Assembly (NCBI GenBank): GCA_902478765.1
Contig: CABSMN010000114.1
Span: forward strand, 1-5,064
Reading direction: 5' to 3'
Length of the DNA: 5,064 bases
Origin: an uncultured Collinsella sp.
GTDB lineage: Bacteria > Actinomycetota > Coriobacteriia > Coriobacteriales > Coriobacteriaceae
The position numbers and the translations under genes were made by a program. The notes beneath the pieces were generated by a model. It had not been told where the DNA came from. It ran no database searches and was given only the letters and a program-made list of their open reading frames with translations. This document shows positions 1 through 5,064 of the stretch, one piece after another (the first letter of the stretch is position 1; the number at the start of each line of letters is the position of its first letter).

Positions 1-23
1 TCGGAGATGTGTATAAGAGACAG
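1..23 (+). other. Tn5/Nextera sequencing adapter remnant (not genomic)
   Basis: Positions 5-23 read AGATGTGTATAAGAGACAG, the 19-base Tn5 mosaic end used in tagmentation libraries. The preceding TCGG matches the end of the Nextera read-2 adapter arm. It abuts the MurG coding sequence directly, with no transposase gene or other IS part, so it is an untrimmed adapter and not a natural insertion. Genomic sequence begins at about 24. Confidence 0.97.
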
Positions 24-829
24 CCTATGTCGAGGTTCCGCTGCTGGGGTGGTGCAAGGGCGCGGGCGTTCCGTATCTGCTGCATGAGCAGAACTCTGTT
101 CCGGGCCTGGCCAACAAGATGATGAACTCCCACGCCGCCCGCGTGTGCATCTCGGTGCCGGCAGCGCGTTCGGTCTTTGAGCGCGAAGGTGACCCTGGCC
201 ACGTGCTCATGACCGGCAACCCCGTACGTCGCTCGGTGATCGAGGGCGATCGCGCTCGCGGCCGCAAAGCACTTGGCGTTCCCGAGGACGCTACGCTGCT
301 GCTCGTCTTTGGCGGTTCACTTGGCGCCCAGCACCTCAACGAGCGCGTGGCTTCGCTCAAAAACGAGCTGCTTTCGCGCAAGAACCTCTATGTGTTGCAT
401 TCGACGGGTGCCGACGGCTTTGAGGAGACCGAGCGCGCTTTGGCGCTGACGCCCGAGGAGGCGAAGCGTTACCGCGTCCAGCCTTACATCGACAACATGG
501 GCGATATGCTGGCTGCTGCCGATTTGGTGCTCTCGCGTTCGGGTGCATCGAGCGTGGCCGAGATTGCTGCGCTCGCCGTGCCCTCGGTGCTCGTGCCGTA
601 TCCGCATGCGACGGCCGACCACCAAACCACCAATGCCCGTTATCTGGTCGACGCCGGGGCCGGTGTGCTCTGCGCCGATGCCGATATCGACGGTTCTGCC
701 TTTGCCGATGAACTGCTGCACCTGGTCGATGACGCGGCGGCGCGCGACGCCATGCGTCAGGCGGCGCGTGGTCTGGCTCAGGATAGGGCCGCCGCTCTTC
801 TGGCCGATGCGGTAGAGGGTTTGCGTTAG
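24..829 (+). CDS. murG: MurG, lipid II-forming GlcNAc transferase, 5'-truncated
   Basis: UDP-GlcNAc:undecaprenyl-PP-MurNAc-pentapeptide GlcNAc transferase (GT-B fold). It works on the inner membrane face and converts lipid I to lipid II. The open frame runs from the adapter junction (first full codon at 26) to TAG at 827-829, giving 267 residues. Family members have about 355-370, so roughly the first 95 (the N-terminal Gly-rich loop and most of the acceptor domain) are missing. Visible in fragment numbering are HEQN (20-23), GNPVR (64-68), the GGSLGA loop opening the C-terminal donor domain (96-101), SRSGASSVAE (170-179) and HQTTNA (199-204), which together form the UDP-GlcNAc site. The first in-frame ATG, at 119, is internal, because HEQN lies upstream of it in the same frame. 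The truncation comes from the end of the sequenced fragment, not from mutation. Next is a 97-base gap, then murC. Confidence 0.97.
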
Positions 830-863
830 TTAGACGGGATATCGTCGGTCGCCCTCGCGCTGA

Positions 864-879
864 TGCGGTAGGTGCGGTA
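864..879 (+). repeat. Short direct repeat in the murG-murC spacer
   Basis: TGCGGTA occurs at 864-870 and again at 873-879, a 9-base period with GG between the copies. It lies about 50 bases before the murC start. It could be a protein binding site or chance in GC-rich DNA. I see no convincing -35/-10 pair beside it. Confidence 0.3.
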
Positions 880-909
880 CAGTTAACGGGTTACAGGCAG
901 TGTTTACGC

Positions 910-915
910 AAGGAG
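910..915 (+). promoter_or_regulatory. murC ribosome binding site
   Basis: AAGGAG lies 11 bases before the ATG at 927. It favours that ATG over the in-frame GTG at 900, which has no comparable Shine-Dalgarno sequence and would only add nine non-conserved residues. Confidence 0.75.
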
Positions 916-926
916 TACACGAGCAC

Positions 927-2345
927 ATGGCTGATTCCCAGACTGCAACCTCCGCGCCCGAGTTTAAGAGCGCCCACTTTATCGGTATCGGCGGCGCCGG
1001 CATGAGCGGCATCGCCCTCGTTCTTCACGAGCGCGGTTATGCCGTTACCGGCTCCGACCTTAAGACGTCACGTTATATCCGCCAGCTTACCCGCGCTGGT
1101 GTGAAGGTGCATGTGGGCCATGAGGCCGCCACGATCGACGAGGTCAAGCCCGACGTGGTTGTTGTCTCCACCGCTATTCCGGAGTCCAACCCTGAACTCG
1201 TGCGCGCTCGCGAGCTTGGTATTCCCGTGTGGCCCCGTGCCAAGATGCTCTCTGCTTTGGGCCACGGCTACACCACCGTCGCTGTTGCCGGCACGCATGG
1301 CAAGACCACCACGTCTTCGATGTGCGCCACCATGCTCGACCGCATGGGTCTGGATCCGAGCTTCTTGATCGGTGGCATCGTCGAGGGCTATGACACGAAC
1401 GGCAAGAACGGCTCGGGCGACTACTTTGTCGCCGAGGCCGACGAGTCCGACAGCTCCTTCCTGTTCCTGAACCCCAACGTGGTCATCGTGACCAACGTCG
1501 AGGCCGACCACCTCGATCACTACTCGGGTATCGAGGAGATCGAGGCAACTTTCGCCAAATTCATGAGCCTGGTGGGCGAGGACGGCACCGTCATCGTCTG
1601 CGGTGAGGACCCGCATCTGGTCGAGCTCGCCAAGTCGACGGGTCGTCACGTGCTTTCCTACGGCTTTGCCGAGAGCAACGACATCGTCTGCATGCACCCG
1701 GATGTCAAGGGCATCCAGAGCGACTTTATCGTTCGCTTTGAGGACGGCACTGAGCACGCTGTGGAGATCAAGAGCAATCCCGGTCGCCACAACATGCTCA
1801 ACGCCACGGCGGTGCTCACCGTCGCCCATGTCCTGGGCCTTGACATTGACGCCGCCGCCAAGGCGCTCTCGAGCTTTGAGGGCGTCCGCCGTCGCTTTAC
1901 CCACGTGGGCGATATCGATGGCATCACCGTGGTCGATGATTACGGCCATCACCCCACCGAGATCAAGGCGACGCTTGCTGCCGCTTCGTCGCTGGGCTAC
2001 AAGCACGTCGACGTCGTGTTCCAGCCGCACCGCTATTCGCGCCTGCAGGCCCTGTGCGACGACTTTGCCGATGCATTTGCCAATGCCGATAAACTGCTGC
2101 TGATTGATGTGTTCTCGGCTGGCGAGATGCCCATTCCGGGTGTCACCTCTAAGATGCTCGCCGATACCGTGCGCGCCAAGCATCCTGGCAAGGAGGTCGT
2201 GTACTGCTCCAGCCGTCTTGAGCTCAATCAGGAGCTCGAGCAGATGGTGGGCGAGGGCGACCTGCTGCTCACTATGGGTGCCGGTGACGTTACGACCGTC
2301 GGCCCCGAGTTTATCGAGTATCTGACTGCCAAGAAAGACGCTTAA
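927..2345 (+). CDS. murC: MurC, UDP-N-acetylmuramate--L-alanine ligase
   Basis: Cytoplasmic ATP-dependent ligase that adds the first stem-peptide residue, L-Ala, to UDP-MurNAc. It is complete at 472 residues, normal for MurC. The N-terminal domain has GIGGAGM (20-26), the UDP-MurNAc-binding glycine loop. The central Mur-ligase domain has the ATP P-loop GTHGKTTT (122-129), EADESD (170-175) and DHLDHY (194-199), involved in metal and phosphate binding. GRHNMLNA (286-293) marks the change to the C-terminal domain, which carries DDYGHHPTE (337-345), QPHRYSR (366-372) and GAGDV (451-455). DDYGHHPTE distinguishes MurC (and the related Mpl) from MurD, MurE and MurF, and Mpl is unlikely given the dcw setting. 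The ATG at 927 is preferred because of AAGGAG at 910-915; GTG at 900 is the alternative. The stop is five bases before murB, implying cotranscription. No key motif is missing. Confidence 0.98.
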   Translation: MADSQTATSAPEFKSAHFIGIGGAGMSGIALVLHERGYAVTGSDLKTSRYIRQLTRAGVKVHVGHEAATIDEVKPDVVVVSTAIPESNPELVRARELGIPVWPRAKMLSALGHGYTTVAVAGTHGKTTTSSMCATMLDRMGLDPSFLIGGIVEGYDTNGKNGSGDYFVAEADESDSSFLFLNPNVVIVTNVEADHLDHYSGIEEIEATFAKFMSLVGEDGTVIVCGEDPHLVELAKSTGRHVLSYGFAESNDIVCMHPDVKGIQSDFIVRFEDGTEHAVEIKSNPGRHNMLNATAVLTVAHVLGLDIDAAAKALSSFEGVRRRFTHVGDIDGITVVDDYGHHPTEIKATLAAASSLGYKHVDVVFQPHRYSRLQALCDDFADAFANADKLLLIDVFSAGEMPIPGVTSKMLADTVRAKHPGKEVVYCSSRLELNQELEQMVGEGDLLLTMGAGDVTTVGPEFIEYLTAKKDA

Positions 2346-2350
2346 GTCTA

Positions 2351-3262
2351 ATGGGTCTGTTTAACGCCGTCATGGCGCTTTCGGGCATGATCGACACGGA
2401 TGTGATCGAGGACGAGCGCCTTGCGCGTCATACGAGCTATCGTATCGGCGGCAAGGCCGACCTCTTTGTAACGTGTCATAGCTATCATGCCCTCCGCCGC
2501 GCCGTGGCGGTGCTCGATCGCGAGCAGGTGCCGTGGGTCATCATCGGCAAGGGCTCCAATCTGCTGGTTGCCGATGGCGGTTATCGCGGTGCCGTCATTT
2601 CGCTCGGACGTGAGTTTCAGCGCACGGTTGTTGCCGATGACGGTTGTACGCTGACGGTCGGTGCGGGCGTGATGTTTGCGCGCCTGGTCAACGATGCCCT
2701 GTCGCGTAGCCTCTCGGGCCTTGAGTTTGCCGTTGGCATCCCTGGTTCGGTCGGCGGTGCGATATCTATGAATGCCGGCACACGGACCGAGTGGATTGGC
2801 TCGCTGGTTGAGGATGTCGTAACGTTTGACCCGGCATCCGGTATCAAGCATTATGCGGGGTCCGAGATCACTTGGGGCTACCGCGAATGTAGCCTTCCCC
2901 GCAATGAGATCATCCTCGAGTGCGTGCTCAAGCTTAAACCGGCGCCCAAGGCCGACATTCGCGAGCGCATGGAGCGGTACCTGACGAGGCGCAAGCGTAC
3001 GCAGCCCATGGGTCGCGCATCCTGCGGGTCGGTCTTTCGCAATCCGCCCGATGCGAGTGTGGGCAAGCTTATCGAGGATTGTGGATTAAAGGGTTTTTCA
3101 ATTGGCGGCGCGGAAGTTTCGCCCGTTCACGCTAATTTTATCGTTAATAACGGAACTGCCTCGGCCGATGACGTTGCCGCGGTTATCAGACATGTGCACG
3201 GAAAGGTGAGGGAGGCGTATGGCATCGAGCTCAGACCGGAAGTTAAATTCCTCGGCTTCTAG
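2351..3262 (+). CDS. murB: MurB, UDP-N-acetylenolpyruvoylglucosamine reductase
   Basis: FAD- and NADPH-dependent cytoplasmic enzyme that reduces UDP-GlcNAc-enolpyruvate to UDP-MurNAc, the substrate used by MurC. It is complete at 303 residues. FAD-binding landmarks are TSYRIGGKAD (28-37), GKGSNLLV (66-73) and GIPGSVGGAISMNAG (129-143). WGYRECSL (175-182) holds the conserved Tyr-Arg pair. SCGSVFRNP (224-232) holds the catalytic Ser227, which protonates the intermediate. The C-terminal LRPEVKFLG (294-302) holds the conserved Glu297. Its length is nearer the shorter type II MurB proteins (about 300 residues) than the 342-residue E. coli type I enzyme. The start is uncertain: ATG 2351 has only a weak purine run upstream (AAGAAAG, 2331-2337), and in-frame ATGs at 2372 and 2387 would remove 7 or 12 non-conserved residues. 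The 3' end overlaps ftsQ by 44 bases. In many other actinobacteria murB lies outside this cluster. Confidence 0.97.
   Translation: MGLFNAVMALSGMIDTDVIEDERLARHTSYRIGGKADLFVTCHSYHALRRAVAVLDREQVPWVIIGKGSNLLVADGGYRGAVISLGREFQRTVVADDGCTLTVGAGVMFARLVNDALSRSLSGLEFAVGIPGSVGGAISMNAGTRTEWIGSLVEDVVTFDPASGIKHYAGSEITWGYRECSLPRNEIILECVLKLKPAPKADIRERMERYLTRRKRTQPMGRASCGSVFRNPPDASVGKLIEDCGLKGFSIGGAEVSPVHANFIVNNGTASADDVAAVIRHVHGKVREAYGIELRPEVKFLGF
3202..3215 (+). promoter_or_regulatory. ftsQ ribosome binding site inside murB
   Basis: A purine-rich stretch, AAAGGTGAGGGAGG, lies inside the murB 3' end just before the ftsQ ATG at 3219. AAGGTG is about 10 bases away; the better match GGAGG (3211-3215) is only three bases away. 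An in-frame TGA at 3207-3209 rules out an earlier ftsQ start, so 3219 is the first possible ATG. The position suggests that ribosomes finishing murB help initiate ftsQ. Confidence 0.65.
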
Positions 3263-4475
3263 AGCATCGAAACCCACCTTCCGCCGCGCCGGAGGGCGTT
3301 CCGGCGCGCCTGCCAAACCTCAACGCAATACCGTCGCGCATTCTAAGTCTGTCGGGCATGCTCGACAGACCAGTCGTCCGGTCGTCGGCTCGCAGCTCGG
3401 TAATCGTCCGGCCGCAAAAAAGTCCTCGCGTCCCTCGGTGACGTCAAAGCCTGTTATGGGCGCCAAACCTGCCCGTCCCATGGCAACTCCTAAGCCCTCG
3501 ACGGGAACTAAAGCGCCGCGTCCAGGTCGCACGCTGGGCGCATCGAAACCGCGCTCGCTGACATCGGTCCCGGTTACCGTCAAGAAGCCTTCGGGTAAAA
3601 AAAGCGTCAACCCGTTGTCTTCACTTGGGGCGATGGTAAATAAAACATCAGACGCCGCTTCTGTCGTTACAGGCAAAGGCAAAATCGTGGGCGGCGTTCT
3701 GGCCGTCTTGGCCGTGCTCGTCGTCGTTGCCATCGTGGTGATTAACTCTGGATTGTTTACCGCCACTGATATTCAGATTCAAGGCAGCGAGCATGTGACG
3801 AAGCACGATGCTATCCAGCTGATCGATTTGCCCGAGGGAACGTCGCTTTTTAACGTCGATCCCGACCAGATTACCGAGGATCTCAGGCAGAACCCGTGGG
3901 TCTCGGGCGTGGATGTCCAGCGTCAGTTCCCGCATACGCTCATCATTACGCCTATGGAGCGCAAGGTCATCGCAATTGCCTATATCAGCTCCGATGACCT
4001 TGCCTGGGCCATCGGGGATGATGACACCTGGATCGCCCCACTGTCGACGTCGGTCGAAGTGGACGACCAGGGCAACGTCATCACGACAGGGCAGGGCTCA
4101 AATACCTTGACCGGAATCGATGCCGCGCTGGCGCTCGCTAAGCATTATGGCGCGGTGCTGTTGACTGATGTCTCGGCGGATGTCGCTCCGGTTTCCGGCC
4201 AGGCGGTGAACTCCAAAGCCGTTAAGGCCGGCCTGGATTATGTGCGTGGTTTTTCGAGCGAGTTCTTGGGACAAGTCAAGGATATTTCCACGCCTTCGGT
4301 CGAAGCCATCTCGGCAAACCTCAATAACGGCATTGAGGTGTCGCTGGGCGATTCGAACGATATCGCCAAGAAAGAACGCGTAGTCACCAAGTTGCTTTCG
4401 CAGGTAGAGGGCGTAACGTATATCAATGTGCGCTCTCCGGGCAACTACACATTTAGGAATGCTCCGACCTCGTAG
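3219..4475 (+). CDS. ftsQ: FtsQ/DivIB-type cell division protein with long basic cytoplasmic tail
   Basis: Single-pass membrane divisome protein. In the family it binds FtsB/DivIC and FtsL and helps control septal peptidoglycan synthesis. It has 418 residues, longer than the 276-residue E. coli FtsQ because of its tail. Residues 1-155 form a low-complexity cytoplasmic tail rich in Lys, Arg, Pro, Ser and Thr, with 32 basic and only 2 acidic residues by my count. Residues 156-176 are a hydrophobic transmembrane helix. Residues 177-255 look like the POTRA domain (TATDIQIQGSEHVT, then a GTSLFNVD stretch, NPWVSGVDVQRQFP and an ERK near the end). Residues 256-410 match the FtsQ beta domain in position and end in YINVRSPGNYTFR, like the usual C-terminal strand. 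Inside-positive topology agrees with an extracellular C-terminus. It overlaps murB by 44 bases and is followed by ftsZ. FtsQ rests on domain layout and context, since the family diverges quickly. Confidence 0.93.
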   Translation: MASSSDRKLNSSASRASKPTFRRAGGRSGAPAKPQRNTVAHSKSVGHARQTSRPVVGSQLGNRPAAKKSSRPSVTSKPVMGAKPARPMATPKPSTGTKAPRPGRTLGASKPRSLTSVPVTVKKPSGKKSVNPLSSLGAMVNKTSDAASVVTGKGKIVGGVLAVLAVLVVVAIVVINSGLFTATDIQIQGSEHVTKHDAIQLIDLPEGTSLFNVDPDQITEDLRQNPWVSGVDVQRQFPHTLIITPMERKVIAIAYISSDDLAWAIGDDDTWIAPLSTSVEVDDQGNVITTGQGSNTLTGIDAALALAKHYGAVLLTDVSADVAPVSGQAVNSKAVKAGLDYVRGFSSEFLGQVKDISTPSVEAISANLNNGIEVSLGDSNDIAKKERVVTKLLSQVEGVTYINVRSPGNYTFRNAPTS

Positions 4476-4562
4476 CGCTGGTTGTTACTTTGTTGAGGGG
4501 CCATACCACGCCGTTTATCTGGTTTGTTTGGTTTTCACGGTCAATTATTTGACTGATACGTT

Positions 4563-4581
4563 CATAATGTGCAAACATAAT
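4563..4581 (+). repeat. Paired CATAAT elements 13 bases apart
   Basis: CATAAT occurs at 4563-4568 and 4576-4581. Each is one base from the bacterial -10 consensus TATAAT. They may be alternative -10 boxes for ftsZ or a repeated regulator half-site. Neither has a good -35 at 16-18 bases. Confidence 0.35.
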
Positions 4582-4606
4582 ACGGTTTACCTTTGCATTT
4601 ACTTTC

Positions 4607-4618
4607 AACCTGAAGGTT
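4607..4618. repeat. AACCT-GA-AGGTT palindrome upstream of ftsZ
   Basis: AACCT (4607-4611) and AGGTT (4614-4618) form a perfect 5-base inverted repeat around GA. It is short, and no T run follows, so it is not a terminator. It could be half of an operator pair with the longer palindrome at 4626-4643, or chance. Confidence 0.35.
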
Positions 4619-4625
4619 AATGTGC

Positions 4626-4643
4626 GCAGGGGTCGACCCATGC
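4626..4643. repeat. 18-base near-perfect palindrome upstream of ftsZ
   Basis: GCAGGGGTC (4626-4634) faces GACCCATGC (4635-4643). Eight of nine positions are complementary, and the 10-base core GGGTCGACCC (4630-4639) is perfect. It ends 31 bases before the ftsZ ATG. A palindrome without a spacer suits a dimeric DNA-binding protein better than an RNA hairpin. The regulator is unknown and the role is inferred. Confidence 0.5.
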
Positions 4644-4663
4644 TATGGCTATAACCTTTGTTC

Positions 4664-4668
4664 GGAGG
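4664..4668 (+). promoter_or_regulatory. ftsZ ribosome binding site
   Basis: GGAGG lies six bases before the ATG at 4675, an ideal spacing. It decides the start against the in-frame ATG at 4645, which would add ten residues and has only AGGGG (4628-4632) some 12 bases upstream. Confidence 0.85.
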
Positions 4669-4674
4669 ACCGAC

Positions 4675-5053
4675 ATGCACGAGACAGAGATCAACAACTA
4701 CCTTGCCGTCATTAAGGTGGTCGGCGTCGGCGGCGGCGGTACCAACGCGGTCAATCGAATGATCGAAGAGGGCATCCGCGGCGTCGAGTTTGTTGCCATC
4801 AACACCGATGCTCAGGCACTCGCGATCTCTGATGCCGATATCAAGGTGCACATCGGCACCGACCTTACCCGCGGCCTGGGCGCCGGCGCCAACCCCGAGG
4901 TTGGCCGCAAGGCTGCCGATGAGTCCCGCGACGACATTGCCGAGGCGCTTGCTGGTGCCGACATGGTGTTCATCACCTGCGGCGAGGGCGGTGGCACCGG
5001 TACCGGCGCTGCTCCCATCGTTGCCGATATCGCGATGAACGAGGTCGGTGCAC
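4675..5053 (+). CDS. ftsZ: FtsZ, tubulin-like division GTPase, 3'-truncated
   Basis: GTP-dependent polymer that forms the Z ring at mid-cell and organises the divisome. Only the first 126 residues of the usual 350-400 or more are present. The nucleotide-binding half is clear: [14 protein letters not shown] (17-30, T1 loop), INTDAQAL (42-49), [15 protein letters not shown] (67-81, T3 loop), and the tubulin signature GGGTGTG (105-111, T4 loop) in [15 protein letters not shown]. Glu104 stands where E. coli and B. subtilis have Met; mycobacterial and streptomycete FtsZ also have Glu there. The T7 catalytic loop, the C-terminal domain and the tail that binds partners lie beyond the window. Genomic sequence stops at about 5053; codons after Ala126 are read from adapter, where the family normally continues Leu-Thr-Val-Gly. 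A strong GGAGG and its own 199-base leader suggest separate control from ftsQ. Confidence 0.98.
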
Positions 5054-5064
5054 CTGTCTCTTAT
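5054..5064 (-). other. Tn5/Nextera adapter remnant at the 3' end (not genomic)
   Basis: CTGTCTCTTAT is the first 11 bases of the reverse complement of the Tn5 mosaic end. It replaces the codons expected after FtsZ Gly125-Ala126, a highly conserved place where the family continues Leu-Thr. With the matching adapter at the left end it shows an untrimmed tagmented fragment. Confidence 0.94.

Larger units (their letters stand above)
4476..4674 (+). promoter_or_regulatory. ftsQ-ftsZ spacer with possible ftsZ promoter
   Basis: This 199-base non-coding stretch is clearly more AT-rich than the flanking genes, as promoter regions in GC-rich genomes often are. The best -35-like element is TTGACT (4549-4554). 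At a spacing of 18 it meets only AAACAT (4573-4578), a weak -10. The nearby CATAAT copies (4563-4568 and 4576-4581) are better -10 matches, but sit 8 and 21 bases from TTGACT. A late TATAAC (4650-4655) has no good -35. A TGCAAA/TTTGCA inverted pair (4570-4575, 4592-4597) flanks the second CATAAT. I see no stem followed by a T run, so no intrinsic terminator after ftsQ. A promoter is likely, but its exact boxes are not settled. Confidence 0.45.

Noticed and set aside
1..23. Natural Tn5-like insertion at the window edge
   Set aside because: The mosaic end is joined to library arm bases, is mirrored at the other end, and has no IS50 or resistance genes.
900..926. GTG at 900 as the murC start
   Set aside because: It lacks a ribosome binding site, and AAGGAG at 910-915 would lie inside the gene; the added residues match nothing conserved.
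1068..2183. 371-residue open frame on the minus strand
   Set aside because: It lies wholly inside murC, whose motifs are intact. Long antisense frames arise from GC-rich codon use, and this translation has no recognisable domain.
2348..2851. 167-residue open frame on the minus strand
   Set aside because: It is antisense to the conserved FAD-binding part of murB and has no family features.
3080..3160. Internal promoter for ftsQ in an AT-richer patch of murB
   Set aside because: No -35/-10 pair with acceptable spacing was found; the patch encodes conserved MurB residues.
4476..4550. Intrinsic terminator after ftsQ
   Set aside because: The region is T-rich, but only four-base stems (TGGT/ACCA) can be drawn and no stem is followed by a T run.
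4426..4620. 64-residue + strand open frame across the ftsQ end and spacer
   Set aside because: It has no ribosome binding site, starts inside ftsQ in another frame, and its second half is the AT-rich spacer.
4645..4674. ATG at 4645 as the ftsZ start
   Set aside because: It is in frame and would add ten residues, but GGAGG six bases before 4675 is far better placed, and FtsZ proteins normally start close to the first beta strand.

Overview
This 5.06 kb window is a piece of a division and cell wall (dcw) cluster. Every gene is on the + strand, in the order murG (5' end missing), murC, murB, ftsQ, ftsZ (3' end missing). FtsZ carries Glu just before its GGGTGTG signature, as actinobacterial FtsZ proteins do. 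There is no ftsA or ddl between ftsQ and ftsZ, and murB lies between murC and ftsQ. Together with the GC-rich coding sequence, this points to Actinomycetota, most likely class Coriobacteriia (a Collinsella-like gut bacterium). The genus is an inference from memory of the family, not the result of a search.

Both physical ends are library adapter, not genome. Positions 1-23 end in the 19-base Tn5/Nextera mosaic end, and 5054-5064 begin its reverse complement. The genomic part is therefore about 24-5053. The apparent start of murG and the last few residues readable in ftsZ are artefacts of this.

Layout: 24-829 holds the C-terminal three quarters of MurG. 830-926 is a short spacer with a 7-base direct repeat and the murC ribosome binding site. 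927-2345 is MurC, and 2351-3262 is MurB, five bases downstream. 3219-4475 is FtsQ, overlapping murB by 44 bases in another frame. 4476-4674 is a 199-base, relatively AT-rich spacer with a possible promoter and two palindromes. 4675-5053 is the N-terminal third of FtsZ.

How the genes work together: MurB and MurC act in the cytoplasm, making UDP-MurNAc and adding L-Ala to it. MurG finishes lipid II at the membrane. FtsQ links the septal wall machinery to the division site, and FtsZ builds the ring that organises it. Tight spacing from murC through ftsQ suggests one transcript with translational coupling. The ftsZ spacer suggests that ftsZ also has its own control. I found no mobile element, CRISPR array, RNA gene or clearly new system. 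The least ordinary features are the very basic, repeat-bearing N-terminal tail of FtsQ, the long murB/ftsQ overlap and the palindromes upstream of ftsZ.
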